From: Bacteroidaceae bacterium
GTDB taxonomy: Bacteria > Bacteroidota > Bacteroidia > Bacteroidales > Bacteroidaceae
Length of the DNA stretch: 64,000 bases
Direction: 5' to 3'
Assembly (NCBI GenBank): GCA_017445925.1
Contig: JAFSRW010000051.1
Location: forward strand, 1 to 64,000
The notes under the pieces: model-generated
The model's database searches: none
Told to the model about the DNA's origin: nothing
Seen by the model: the letters and a program-made list of their open reading frames with translations, nothing else
Program-made: the position numbers and the translations under genes
In this document: one piece after another, positions 1 through 9,416 of the stretch
Numbering within the stretch: position 1 is the stretch's first letter
Layout: each line of letters begins with the position of its first letter

Positions 1-3000
1 AACTTCGTCAGCGAACTCGCCGCCGTCAACAGCATACTGGATAGTTGCACCTTCTGCGAAACCTGCATCAACAAGAGCCTGAGGCAGACCGTTGTAGGTC
101 AGAGCGTGAGCCTTAGGAGCGGTAGGAGTAACAGGCTTCTGGTCGATGTCAACAGTTACAGTACCTTCTAACTTAGCACCAAGTTCGATGTTGTAGTTAG
201 GATCGAGAGTGTACTTATAACCAACGGTATATGTACCAGCGTCAGTACCCTCAACAGCGTCTTCAGCAACAGCCTTTTCGTTAACTGTCCAAGCAGTAGC
301 TGTTACACCTTCGTTAACAACTGGAGTAACCAGAGTCTGAGCTTCACCATTGTAAACCAGGTCAGCAATAGCAGTTGGCGGAGCCAGAGGAACAAGCTTC
401 TGAGCAATCTCTACATCTTCAGCACCTTCGGTCTTAGCACCAAGAGCGGGAGCATAGTTAGCATCGAGAGTATACTTATAACCAACGGTGTATGTACCAG
501 CGTCAGTGCCCTTAATAGCATCGTCAGCAACTGTCTCACCATTAATTGTCCAAGTAGTAGCAGCAACGCCCTCATTTGTAACAGCGGTAGCCAATACCTG
601 AGCCTCGCCATTGTAAATCAGACCCTCAGCAAATGTTGGAGGAGCCAGAGGAACAAGCTTCTGACCAATAGTAACCTCTACAGTACCCTTATCCTTAGCA
701 TCGAGAGCGAGAGTGTAGTTAGCACCGAGTGTGTACTCGTAACCAACGGTGTATGTAGCAGCGGCATTACCCTTAACCTCAGCGGCAGTTGCAACAGAAG
801 AACCGTCAACTGTCCAAGCAGTAGCAGTTACACCTTCCAACTTCTCTGCAGGAGCAGGAGTAATCAGTACCTGATCAGCACCTGTGTAAACCAGACCCTC
901 AACAGCAGTAGGAGCTACAGGAGCAACAGGCTTCTTAGCAATCTCAACATCAACAGTACCAGTTGTTGTAGCATCGAGAGCGAGAGTGTAGTTAGGATCG
1001 AGTGTATAAGTGTAACCAACGGTGTATGTGGCAGCGTCAGTACCCTTAATAGCATCGGCAGCAACAGCAGAACCATTAACTGTCCAAGCAGTAGCAGTTA
1101 CACCCTCCAGATCCTCAGCGGCAGCAGGAGTAACCAATACCTGAGCGTCACCATTGTAAACCAGGTCAGCAACAGCTGTAGGAGCAGCAGGAGCTACAGG
1201 CTTCTGCTTAATCTCGAAGTCACCATCTACATATGTAAAGTCGTAGTTCTTGTTAGTACCCTTAACGGTAATTGCATAGTGAGCAGCGTCCTCGCCCTTT
1301 GCACGATCAAACTCGAGGTTCAGGTCTTCCAACTTGTCAGTACCAACGAGAGTAGCAGCAGTTGCAGTGAACTCGGGATCCTTTTCGCCAAAGATCTTGC
1401 TGTTATCATCAGCAGTTACAGTAATAGGAGCAGGAGCGATAGTCAGTTTGGTCTCAGCTACCCATACTTCATCTACCTTGTAGTTGTTTGCGGGAGCAGG
1501 AGATACAGCGCTAAGAGTTACAGTGTATGAACCAGCTTCAGTCTTATCATAACCCTCAACCTTAACCAGTTGCTCGAGAATTTCCAGCTGTTTTTCTGGA
1601 GTCTCACCACCTACGAAGTTCTTGCCAAGGAAGAAGTTCTTCTTGTCAACAGCTACCTGGTCATAAGTCTTATCAAACTTTTGAGCAGTTACCAGAATCT
1701 CAGCAGGTTTGATGGTACCCAGATTGCCAGGGAACTGAGTCTTAGCAATGCTCTCATAGTTGTTACCACCATCTACTTCATAGTAAACTTTGTATTCACC
1801 AGCATCAGTCTTCTTTACATCAGCTGCAGTAGTAATTGCAGTTGTTTCGTCTTCAATATAGTACTTAACAGTACCGAAAGTAGCAGTAGGCTCTGTCTTG
1901 ATCAACTCTTGAGCTGCAGCATTGTAAACCTTATCAGAAACCAAGGCTGGAGTGTTAGTAATTGAGTTTGCAGCCTTATTAATCTTTGCAGTACCTACGG
2001 TCTGTGTGCCAGCAGTAAACTGAACGTTAGCGTTTGCAGGTTCGAAATCAAAAGTAACTACATATTCGCCAGCATCGGTCTTCTGAACAGCAGTATGGTC
2101 GCCAACAACAGCAACACCATCAATATAATAAGTGTAAGTACCTGACCAGCCATGACCATTGAATTCGGGATAGGGAACCATACCCTTCAACAGATTCAGT
2201 GCAGAACCAGTGTATGTCTGGCTTGCTACAATTGTACTTTCAACGTCGTCTTTATCAAAAACAACGGTAGCCTTATCAATCTTCTTCTCTACGGAAGTAA
2301 TAGTACCAGCAAAAGTGTGGTTGCCATCAGGAGTAATAGTTGCAGTTACAGTATATGTTTTTGCATCAGTACCTTCTGCAACAGCAACAGCTGGGCCACC
2401 ATTTACAGTATACTCTACAGTACCTCTGTCTTTATCATTAGTCCATGTGAGTTCAGCAAGCTTTTGAGCAGCTTCATTGAAAGTCAAATCACCTGATACA
2501 GCAGCAAATGTGAAGTCATCAGCTGTAATAGCACGCTTAGAGATCTTGACACCAGTTGAACCAACCTGTGTCCAGTTACCATCGATATACAAATCGCCAT
2601 CGCCCTTTACTCTGTAGAAAACATAGTAAAGACCAGCATCCTCTGCTTCGGCAGCATCAGCACCAGTTTCAGCGTATCCTGGTACAGCATCAGTTGCCTT
2701 AACGATGTACTCAATACCACCTGCAGATGTCTCGTAGTCAGCAGGGAATGAAGGAGTACCAGAAATCAGACTCTGTTTTCCGTCATTATAAGTCAATCCT
2801 GACTGAAGAGAAAGACCAGTAGCAGTAGCCTTAGAAGCAACCTTGAATGCGATAGCAGCCTCAACGCCAGCGTAGTCATCGTTACCAGCAACAGTAGCCC
2901 TTACATACCAATTACCACCAGTGGTGGGAGCTGAAGTACTCCAAGGACCAACAATTGGATCTGGACCATACTGGTAACTAGCAGTGCCAAACTTGGGAGT

Positions 3001-3399
3001 ACAAGTTGGAGTACTGGGAGTTTCACCAACTGCATAGTCGTCAATCTTAAAGTCTGTAATTCCATTTGTTGCCTGGTTGACAGTAAGTGTCAAGGTAGTA
3101 TAATCTGCAAATGAACCATAATAGGCACTACGTCTTTGGACGTTAGCAATATACGTACCAGCATGCTCATACTGACTAACAGGGTTGGATTTGTAAGTCC
3201 ACTCGCTTATCCTATAACGGTAACCGTCATAGGTTACATAAGTAGAGGTACTCACAGGGATTGTGTTACTACCAATAGTTGCCGTCGGGAGACTATGACT
3301 GCTTCCGTCATAAGTCGCCGAGGTAAAACTTAATGTCTGAGCCCATCCTACCAACGGCAAGAGGGTCAGCAAAAGCATTAAAAGAAAATTTCTTTTCAT
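1..3399 (-). CDS. Large secreted MBG-repeat surface protein, C-terminus beyond window
   Basis: Open frame of 1133 codons running off the left edge. It starts MKRNFLLMLLL and the hydrophobic stretch ends at GWAQ, a typical signal peptide. The mature part is a chain of beta-rich repeats with motifs such as TYTVGYKYTLDPNY and LTYNG, resembling MBG-type domains of Bacteroidetes surface proteins. Between about 190 and 1200 there are four tandem repeats of roughly 87-91 residues; the codons for the GYKYTLD motif recur near 222, 484, 744 and 1017. Its first 17 residues and its leader match the protein starting at 12611, so the two are paralogues placed back to back. A role in surface adhesion or matrix binding is inferred from the domain type only. 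The C-terminal anchoring signal is not visible. Confidence 0.85.
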   Translation of the reverse strand, partial: MKRNFLLMLLLTLLPLVGWAQTLSFTSATYDGSSHSLPTATIGSNTIPVSTSTYVTYDGYRYRISEWTYKSNPVSQYEHAGTYIANVQRRSAYYGSFADYTTLTLTVNQATNGITDFKIDDYAVGETPSTPTCTPKFGTASYQYGPDPIVGPWSTSAPTTGGNWYVRATVAGNDDYAGVEAAIAFKVASKATATGLSLQSGLTYNDGKQSLISGTPSFPADYETSAGGIEYIVKATDAVPGYAETGADAAEAEDAGLYYVFYRVKGDGDLYIDGNWTQVGSTGVKISKRAITADDFTFAAVSGDLTFNEAAQKLAELTWTNDKDRGTVEYTVNGGPAVAVAEGTDAKTYTVTATITPDGNHTFAGTITSVEKKIDKATVVFDKDDVESTIVASQTYTGSALNLLKGMVPYPEFNGHGWSGTYTYYIDGVAVVGDHTAVQKTDAGEYVVTFDFEPANANVQFTAGTQTVGTAKINKAANSITNTPALVSDKVYNAAAQELIKTEPTATFGTVKYYIEDETTAITTAADVKKTDAGEYKVYYEVDGGNNYESIAKTQFPGNLGTIKPAEILVTAQKFDKTYDQVAVDKKNFFLGKNFVGGETPEKQLEILEQLVKVEGYDKTEAGSYTVTLSAVSPAPANNYKVDEVWVAETKLTIAPAPITVTADDNSKIFGEKDPEFTATAATLVGTDKLEDLNLEFDRAKGEDAAHYAITVKGTNKNYDFTYVDGDFEIKQKPVAPAAPTAVADLVYNGDAQVLVTPAAAEDLEGVTATAWTVNGSAVAADAIKGTDAATYTVGYTYTLDPNYTLALDATTTGTVDVEIAKKPVAPVAPTAVEGLVYTGADQVLITPAPAEKLEGVTATAWTVDGSSVATAAEVKGNAAATYTVGYEYTLGANYTLALDAKDKGTVEVTIGQKLVPLAPPTFAEGLIYNGEAQVLATAVTNEGVAATTWTINGETVADDAIKGTDAGTYTVGYKYTLDANYAPALGAKTEGAEDVEIAQKLVPLAPPTAIADLVYNGEAQTLVTPVVNEGVTATAWTVNEKAVAEDAVEGTDAGTYTVGYKYTLDPNYNIELGAKLEGTVTVDIDQKPVTPTAPKAHALTYNGLPQALVDAGFAEGATIQYAVDGGEFADEV

Positions 3400-3546
3400 A
3401 AGCTTAAAAGTTTTGTTAATAATAATGTTAATTAAATTTAGTTTGTTGTTTTATATTCATCGCATTTTTTTCATTGAAGCCCAGATGCCTTTCGCACTTA
3501 CGTGTCTGTCATCCCCGGCTCGAAATCTCCCCGGCGGGAGTTACAT
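3400..3546 (-). promoter_or_regulatory. Structured 5' leader, copy 1
   Basis: 147-bp untranslated leader of the MBG protein, almost identical to 12463-12610 in inverted orientation. Read on the minus strand it has a CUCCC-GCCG-GGGAG hairpin, then a 46-nt element (3476-3521) that can fold with stems GAGCC/GGCUU, GGAUG/CAUCU and CAC-GUAA-GUG with a GNRA-type tetraloop. Internal loops carry ACAGA and CGAAAGG. I do not recognise it as a named riboswitch. Conservation before two genes supports function in RNA or translation control, but recent duplication would look the same. Confidence 0.55.
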
Positions 3547-3742
3547 TCATTTTCAATTCTTTTTTTTGTTCATTGGCCTGATCGTTTAAGTATTGATAAT
3601 TATGTAATGACTTTCGTCTAGTCTCTATTTCTTTACTTAGTTATATTATATATACTCTCAGCGGGCACCGCTCATAGGTGAATCCACGCGCAATTGGGCA
3701 CAATAGCACCTAAAAAACGCCTATTTACAGCAGTTTCCGTTG

Positions 3743-3774
3743 CAAAAATAGCCTTTTTCTATTATACGAGCAAA
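3743..3774 (-). promoter_or_regulatory. Bacteroides-type promoter of the MBG gene
   Basis: On the minus strand TTTG (3771-3774), 20 bases, then TATTTTTG (3743-3750) fits the Bacteroidetes -33/-7 consensus TTTG-N20-TAnnTTTG. Transcription would start near 3735, giving a long leader of about 335 nt that contains the structured element at 3400-3546. This promoter is not duplicated in front of the paralogue at 12611. Confidence 0.6.
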
Positions 3775-3947
3775 CTTTTTTATGATTTTTTATCGTTTAA
3801 GACCGTTTTTTTTTCGTATCTGGAGGTTTCTGCGCATTATTTTTATAAAAATCCGCAGTAAACTGTCAAATTAATGAAATTTTAAGATTTCGCCAGCAAA
3901 CCCTTCTGAGCAATATAATTTAAATAGGTACGCGTACATATTATATT

Positions 3948-4376
3948 ATAAAGGTTAGAGGTTAGAGGTTAGAGGTTATTGAGACTTTGGCTATTGGCTA
4001 TTGGCTATTGGCTTTTAACAAAAACGGAGATAATTAACAAATAACAAAAAGAGTTATCGTTAACGTCTTATATTATAAAGGTTAGAGGTTAGAGGTTAGA
4101 GAGGGATGATGTAAGAAGGAAGATGTAAGAAGGAAGAGGGAAGAAGGAAGAGGGAAGAGTTTAACGAAAACTAAAACCATTAAGCTACTAAGCTATTAAG
4201 CTATTAAGCTAATAACTTGAACCCTTGAGCCTCTTGAACCCTTGAAGCCTGAAAAAATAGTTATCGTTATCGTTAACGTTATCGTTATATAAAGGTTATT
4301 GGTTATCGACCTGAATCATGAATCTTGAAACCTGAATCCAGTTAAGGTTATCGTTAACGTTAGCGTTCAATAAAGG
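3948..4376. repeat. Intergenic short-word repeats
   Basis: No gene is seen. The stretch is made of reiterated words: GGTTAGA in tandem, GGCTATT/TTGGCTATTGGC, GTTATCGTTAACG, GAAGGAAGAGG, ATTAAGCT, and CTTGAACCCTTGA. The same words recur in nearly every non-coding gap of the window. Confidence 0.8.
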
Positions 4377-5801
4377 TTATTGAAAGAGGTCATCGAGGGT
4401 GACTTGGCTTTGTATCATATCTGAGTAGTTGCCTTTAGCGACACCTTCTGTGGTAATTAAAGTAAGCCAAGGGGTATGCCGTATACCTGTTTCCTGAACA
4501 AAGGTGTTCTTCCGCTTGCAGATTTTATCATACTCCGCTTTATTCAAGCGATATTCACCCTGACAAAATTTTACTTCGCAGATATTGATGATTCTATCTG
4601 CACGTTCGATGACGATATCAATCTGTGCCGCAGGCTTAGTGGTTTTGCTTCTCCAGGAATAAGTGAGCGTAGAAATGGCATCTATACGTAATGCATGCTT
4701 AATCTGAGCTACATGAGCCAGACATATCCGCTCATAGGTGAGGCCCATCCACGTGTTGACTTCTGGGGTGTTGATGTGATGTGACCAATATTGCTGCTCT
4801 ACCTCGGCCCTATCTATGAATGAGAGATAGAAGAGGCAGAAAAAGTCTGATAATTGATAGATAGCATCCTTTCGCTTAATTTCCTTCTCACGTACTATGT
4901 TCTTTCGTATCAGGTCGCAATAGACAAGATCCTCCAACTGCTTGCCCAGATGTCCATTGTTGGCACACTTCATTTTAGTAGCCAGTTCTTCGCGAGTCAT
5001 TCCGCTACGGCTGCTGCTAAGGGTTTTCACAATATCGATGTACTTATCCGGTCTTTTATAAAGCGTATTAAAGAGGCGACGGAATTCACGTCGCATCTGT
5101 GTGTCCTGACTGAAGAACATACGATCGACATTCTGTACCAGACTCTCTTCCCGATCCAAAAGACTAAGATAGTAGGGTATGCCTCCAAATATCATATAAG
5201 CCTGTAGCGCCATCTGACGGTTCCAGATAAAATGTTTGTCCTGGAGGTAAGCCTCCGTCTCCCTAAGCGTGAAGGGATGAATAGGCAGTTCTATTGTAAT
5301 ACGATTATGTAATCCGCCTTTACTATCGATAACATTGCTTATCATCCAACTGGTGGCGCTACCGCATATAATAAAAACGATATTGTCATGAGTGCAGGCC
5401 CAGTTATTCCAGAAATAACCTACAGCACCAGCCACATTAGAGTTCTCGGCATCCATAGCAGGAAGCTCATCTATAAAGATAACGCACCGCTCACCGTCTT
5501 CCACCTTTTGCTTCAGCGCATTCTTTAGCATGATGAAGGCTGACATCCAGTCCTTGGGTTTCTCCGTCAGATCATAGCCATAATCATTCATCGCATCCGT
5601 AAAGGCTGCAAACTGGTCTTTAAGCGTTCCTTCTATAACTCCAGTCATCTTAAACGCGTACTGGTTCTTGAACATCTGATTGATAAGGAATGTTTTTCCT
5701 ACACGACGACGTCCGTATAGGGCAATTAATTCCGACTTTGGACTATTAACTGCTGCTGTCAGCCTTTTAATTTCCGCTTCTCTGCCAATAATATTTTCCA
5801 T
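4377..5801 (-). CDS. AAA+ ATPase with C-terminal PD-(D/E)XK-like domain (archaeal ATPase / DUF234 type)
   Basis: 474 residues, full length for the family. Walker A is GRRRVGKT (residues 30-37) and Walker B is CVIFIDELP with D111-E112. The middle region contains winged-helix-like sequence. The C-terminal part has D395 and E409-x-K411 (IDIVIE ... CEVKF), the pattern of a PD-(D/E)XK nuclease fold seen in DUF234. These ATPases are multicopy in gut Bacteroidales and their biological role is not established. The start fits a -7 box at 5837-5844. It is a close relative of the next gene to the right (same order of motifs, same TLDDLFQ ending). An array of hairpins lies just upstream. Confidence 0.85.
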   Translation of the reverse strand: MENIIGREAEIKRLTAAVNSPKSELIALYGRRRVGKTFLINQMFKNQYAFKMTGVIEGTLKDQFAAFTDAMNDYGYDLTEKPKDWMSAFIMLKNALKQKVEDGERCVIFIDELPAMDAENSNVAGAVGYFWNNWACTHDNIVFIICGSATSWMISNVIDSKGGLHNRITIELPIHPFTLRETEAYLQDKHFIWNRQMALQAYMIFGGIPYYLSLLDREESLVQNVDRMFFSQDTQMRREFRRLFNTLYKRPDKYIDIVKTLSSSRSGMTREELATKMKCANNGHLGKQLEDLVYCDLIRKNIVREKEIKRKDAIYQLSDFFCLFYLSFIDRAEVEQQYWSHHINTPEVNTWMGLTYERICLAHVAQIKHALRIDAISTLTYSWRSKTTKPAAQIDIVIERADRIINICEVKFCQGEYRLNKAEYDKICKRKNTFVQETGIRHTPWLTLITTEGVAKGNYSDMIQSQVTLDDLFQ

Positions 5802-5836
5802 CGTTCCAAGCCTTAATTTCTTTTATAAGTTATCTG

Positions 5837-5844
5837 CAAAAGTA
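5837..5844 (-). promoter_or_regulatory. -7 element TACTTTTG for the ATPase gene
   Basis: Minus-strand TACTTTTG matches TAnnTTTG and lies 36 bases upstream of the ATG. No clear TTTG -33 box is seen at the expected spacing. The palindrome array 5870-5967 lies just upstream. Confidence 0.45.
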
Positions 5845-5869
5845 CGGCATTCTGCTTAAATTACCAATC

Positions 5870-5967
5870 ATTTTGGGCGAAATCTATCCATTTTGAGGTA
5901 CATTTCGCCCAAAATATGCCTAAAACGGGCGAAATCTATCTATTTTTGGGTACATTTCGCCCAAAAT
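5870..5967. repeat. Tandem pair of 46-bp hairpin units upstream of ATPase
   Basis: Two units, 5870-5915 and about 5922-5967. The first has perfect 14-bp arms ATTTTGGGCGAAAT / ATTTCGCCCAAAAT. The second has the shorter arms GGGCGAAAT / ATTTCGCCC. Loops are similar (CTATCC/TATTTTGAGGTAC type). Half-sites are spaced 27, 25 and 27 bp apart. Position upstream of the ATPase promoter suggests an operator or transcript-end structure. Confidence 0.7.
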
Positions 5968-6011
5968 GTGGAGCTCAAGACTTTAAGCTATTAACCTGAA
6001 ACTTGAATCTT

Positions 6012-6089
6012 GAACGCCGAAGGGGTCGCGAGCTAAAAGCGAGAAGGTTTAGCTCGACGGCCCGAAGGGGAAAGTCAACGAAGTGGCAA
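6012..6089. repeat. 78-bp repeat, inverted copy at 11279-11357
   Basis: Sequence beginning GAACGCCGAAGGGG and ending GAAGTGGCAA is repeated exactly, as reverse complement, at 11279-11357, about 5.2 kb away. It contains internal small palindromes (AGCTAAAAGCGAGAAGGTTTAGCT). No coding content is seen. Confidence 0.85.
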
Positions 6090-6181
6090 TCTTGAAACCA
6101 AGCTATTAAGCTAATAACTTGAACTCTTGAACCTCTTGAACCATTGAACTAGTTAGCGTTATCGTTATCGTTAAATAAAGT

Positions 6182-7603
6182 TTATTGGAAAAGGTCATCG
6201 AGGGTGATCTCGTTCTGAACCATATTGTAGTAGTTATTATGGAGAACACCATTCGTAGTTACAATTACAAGGTGCAGGGTTCGACTATCTTTAGAGAGGC
6301 CTTGATATGCATCCAGTTTATTCTGTAAGTCCTGGGCATAATCTTTGTCGATGGTGAAGAGGTTTGCAGAATGTTTCATTTCGAAAAGGTCAGTAAAACC
6401 ATCGGCTCGCTGCATTACCAAGTCAATCTGTGCTCCATGCTTCGCGTTTGTTCCACGAGCAAACCATGAGCATACTTTAGTTTGGACACCAGAGATACCA
6501 AGGGCGGCTTTAATCTGTGGAATATGCTGAAGACATACACGTTCAAAAGCCTGACCTTTCCACGTATTATGTGACGCAGATGTAAAGGTGTTTGTCCAAT
6601 AATGTTCATCGCTAAAAGCATTCTTTTTGATACAATGGTAATGGAAAAGGGTATAGTTGTCTATGAGCTGATAAAGTGCATTCGTCTCGGCTGTATCAAC
6701 AGATGCAAAGCGTCGTATAAAACCACACTCCTCCAGTTCTTCCAGTATTAAAGAAAATGTGCCTCCGTCAGAGAGTTTACTTTCCTTCAGAATCTCCTCC
6801 CTTGTTATGCCGGATCTCTTGCCATTGCTCATACATTCTATTACCTTGAGATAATTTTCCGGGCGTTTGAACAGAACGTAGTACAGTGCTTCAAACTCAT
6901 CACGTAACTGTGCTGTCTCAGAGAAGAACAACTGGTCAACATTCTGTGCTACACTTAGGCCCTTCTTCAGGAAACTCCAGTAATATGGTATACCTCCTAG
7001 AATCATATAAAGTTCTAAAACATCCTTTCTGCCCAAAGCAAGATTAGCACTCTGGGCAAAGAGCTCGCATTCGCGTAGCGTGAAGGGGACAAGTTTTATA
7101 CGGTTTGTAAGTCTTCCGCGAAGTCCGCCTTTATCCTTCAGTATCTTCTTGCTAATCCACGATGTGGCACTACCGCATACTATCAGTATGATATCTTTTT
7201 CCTTCCGTGCTGTTGCCCATCCATTCCAGAAGTTTTCCAAGGCACCTATTAGGTTCCCCTTGGGCGTATCCATCCAAGGGAGCTCATCGATGAAAATAAT
7301 CTTCTTACCAGAGGGGGCATTATTAATGAGCTGTTTCAACAGTTCGAAGGCATCAATCCAAGTTTTGGGAATGGCACACTTCATGCCTGCTGCCACCAAT
7401 GAATTACGGAATGCCGTCAATTGCTGGCGAAGCGATCCCTGGGCTACTCCAGTGTGCTGGAAGCAGAACTGATAGTTGAAAGTTTCACGAATAAGATATG
7501 TCTTTCCTACACGTCGTCTGCCGTATACGGCACAAAACTGCGCCTCTTCCTTATCCAGAAGACTCAATAATTCACGTTGTTCTTTTTCTCGTCCAATAAT
7601 CAT
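6182..7603 (-). CDS. AAA+ ATPase, archaeal ATPase / DUF234 type, second copy
   Basis: 473 residues from the chosen start. An upstream in-frame start at 7708 would add 35 residues, but the -7 box TATATTTG at 7634-7641 lies between, so the ATG at 7603 (MIIGREKEQ) is preferred. It also aligns with MENIIGREAE of the paralogue at 4377. Walker A GRRRVGKT at about residues 28-35 and Walker B IFIDELPWMD are present. The C-terminal part has AQIDLVMQRADG followed by FEMKH, the same nuclease-like pattern. Function is unknown; the gene is surrounded by short-word repeats and has its own set of inverted motifs across its promoter. Confidence 0.85.
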   Translation of the reverse strand: MIIGREKEQRELLSLLDKEEAQFCAVYGRRRVGKTYLIRETFNYQFCFQHTGVAQGSLRQQLTAFRNSLVAAGMKCAIPKTWIDAFELLKQLINNAPSGKKIIFIDELPWMDTPKGNLIGALENFWNGWATARKEKDIILIVCGSATSWISKKILKDKGGLRGRLTNRIKLVPFTLRECELFAQSANLALGRKDVLELYMILGGIPYYWSFLKKGLSVAQNVDQLFFSETAQLRDEFEALYYVLFKRPENYLKVIECMSNGKRSGITREEILKESKLSDGGTFSLILEELEECGFIRRFASVDTAETNALYQLIDNYTLFHYHCIKKNAFSDEHYWTNTFTSASHNTWKGQAFERVCLQHIPQIKAALGISGVQTKVCSWFARGTNAKHGAQIDLVMQRADGFTDLFEMKHSANLFTIDKDYAQDLQNKLDAYQGLSKDSRTLHLVIVTTNGVLHNNYYNMVQNEITLDDLFQ

Positions 7604-7624
7604 GGCAGTATAGCTATTTTGTTG

Positions 7625-7708
7625 TTTCCGCTGCAAATATAGCAAAAAAGTTGCTATAATCAGCGGAAAGTGATGTTTTTCTTCATGTTTCCGCTGGGAA
7701 TAGAGCAA
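7625..7708 (-). promoter_or_regulatory. Promoter with three TTTCCGCTG-type sites, possible operator
   Basis: A TTTCCGCTG motif plus about 12 bases ending GCAA occurs at 7625-7645, again at 7688-7708, and in inverse at 7651-7669. The inner parts form the palindrome TATAGCAA-N5-TTGCTATA, which overlaps the -7 box TATATTTG (7634-7641, minus strand). Binding of a dimer here would block the promoter, so autoregulation is a reasonable inference. Confidence 0.5.
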
Positions 7709-7721
7709 TTTTATATTAATT

Positions 7722-7980
7722 CAAGATTCAGGATTCAAGATTCAGGATTCAAGATTCAGGATTCAAGATTCAGGATTCAGGATTCAAGATTCAGGATTCA
7801 GGATTCAAGATTCAGGATTCAAGATTGACCTGCGGTCGAGCCTGCTCACGCTCGGAAAAGCTGATGCGAGCATCGCTTTCCTCTCGCTCAATCGCAGCCT
7901 TCAGGATTCAAGATTCAGGATTCATGATTCAGGTCGATAACCAATAACCTTTATATAACGATAACGTTAACCTTAACTTT
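7722..7980. repeat. TTCAAGATTCAGGA repeat block with embedded conserved segment
   Basis: Many tandem copies of TTCAAGATTCAGGA-type words, interrupted at 7825-7900 by a segment with GACCTGCGGTCGAGCC that recurs inverted at 11393-11550, then GATAACG words. No gene is visible. From 7981 to 8085 the DNA is A+T-rich with no further feature apart from the next promoter. Confidence 0.8.
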
Positions 7981-8085
7981 TTTTGTTATTCATTTTACAT
8001 TATGTGATTCGCATAATGCAAGTTAAATAATTTAAAATAAATAATGACCTTGGGATAACTCCTTGCATCTTTCAGGAAGAATGAC

Positions 8086-8093
8086 TATATTTG
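8086..8093 (+). promoter_or_regulatory. -7 element TATATTTG
   Basis: TATATTTG lies 19 bases upstream of the ATG at 8112, implying a very short leader. A CTTG at about the -33 position is a weak match. It overlaps an earlier possible start at 8091, which argues against that start. Confidence 0.45.
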
Positions 8094-8111
8094 CAGGCAA
8101 ATAGCTTGATT

Positions 8112-9233
8112 ATGAACAACCCATTTATTACAACAGGCAAAATCCCTGCAGAACTATTCTGTGACAGGAAAGAAGAATCAAAACGACTTCTTCAAAGTCT
8201 TACCAATGGAGCAAATGTCGTCCTGATGGCTCCTCGCCGTGTAGGGAAAACCCAGCTCATGTATTACTGTTTTGATAAACATTCCGTCAGCGATAATTAC
8301 ATTATCTTCTTTATAGATATCTTAAAGACGTCCTCTTTGCAGGAATTCGCCTACGAACTGGGGAAAGAAGTCTTCAATACCCTTGCCTCACGAGGTCAGA
8401 AGATGCAGAAATTGGCCATCGCCACCATGCGGTCTCTTACAGGTAACATCAGCTTTGACCCTGTAACGGCTCTTCCTACCTTTGGTATAGCCATTGGCGA
8501 TATTCAGAATCCTACTTACTCTTTAGAGGAGATATTCCGAACCTTGGAAAGTGCAGGAAAAAAATGCCTTGTTGCAATTGACGAATTCCAGCAAATCACT
8601 AATTATCCGGAAAATAACATCGAGGCAGAGCTCCGTTCGCACATTCAGAAACTGACCAACACACAGTTTATCTTCTCTGGAAGCGAGCGTCACCTGTTAG
8701 AAGAGATGTTCCGAGACACCGCACGGCCATTCTATAACAGCGCTGATATTCAGAGTATCGACGTCATCGAAGAAGAAAAGTATACCGAGTTTGTTCGTCA
8801 TCATTTCCTTGCCAATGGGAAACGGATCTCCGATGATGCCATCAGCCACGTGTATCACACCTTTGACGGCAACACCTATTATAATCAGAAGACTATGCGC
8901 GAGGCCTTCGCCGAAACAGCTTCCGACGGCCTATGTACAAAAGAGACGACTGAACAGGTGATAATCCAGATGGTTAGGGAAGCCAACAGGCATTACAGCG
9001 AAATCATGGCTCGCCTGACGTTGCCTCAGAAAGAATTGCTATATGCCATAGCTAAAGAACATTGGGCCCAACAGATTACATCTGGTGCCTTCATTCGCCG
9101 ACACAGTCTGAAATCGGCCAGTAGCGTTCAGAGTTCAATAAAGAAGCTGCAAGAAAACGGTCTTGTTTCCTTTGACTCTGGTAACTACTTCATCGCCGAC
9201 CAACTGATGAGACTTTGGCTGTTAGTAATTTAA
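8112..9233 (+). CDS. AAA+ ATPase, archaeal-ATPase-like, shorter type
   Basis: 373 residues from MNNPFITTG. Walker A is APRRVGKT (about residues 40-47) and Walker B is CLVAIDEFQQI. A sensor-like IFSGSERH follows, then a helical C-terminal region. Unlike the two ATPases to its left it lacks the PD-(D/E)XK-like tail. The start was chosen because the earlier in-frame start at 8091 lies within the -7 box. It is convergent with the recombinase gene at 9417-10463. Biological role unknown; family members are scattered in Bacteroidales genomes, often next to repeats. Confidence 0.82.
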   Translation: MNNPFITTGKIPAELFCDRKEESKRLLQSLTNGANVVLMAPRRVGKTQLMYYCFDKHSVSDNYIIFFIDILKTSSLQEFAYELGKEVFNTLASRGQKMQKLAIATMRSLTGNISFDPVTALPTFGIAIGDIQNPTYSLEEIFRTLESAGKKCLVAIDEFQQITNYPENNIEAELRSHIQKLTNTQFIFSGSERHLLEEMFRDTARPFYNSADIQSIDVIEEEKYTEFVRHHFLANGKRISDDAISHVYHTFDGNTYYNQKTMREAFAETASDGLCTKETTEQVIIQMVREANRHYSEIMARLTLPQKELLYAIAKEHWAQQITSGAFIRRHSLKSASSVQSSIKKLQENGLVSFDSGNYFIADQLMRLWLLVI

Positions 9234-9416
9234 ACGTTAACGTTAACGATAACGATAACTATTATTTAACGATAACGTTAACGATAACGATAACTATTTT
9301 TTCAAGAGTTCAAGGGGTTCAAGGGTTCAAGACTCTAAACTCTAAACCCTAAACTCTAAACTTTTACTTTGGCCGTTGGCTTCTCTAAACTCTAAACCCT
9401 AAACTCTAAACTTTAA
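9234..9416. repeat. Intergenic short-word repeats between convergent genes
   Basis: Reiterated AACGTTAACGATAACGATAAC, TCAAGGGTTCAAG and CTCTAAACCCTAAA words fill the gap between the ends of two convergent genes. No terminator of the usual stem-plus-T form is obvious. Confidence 0.75.
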
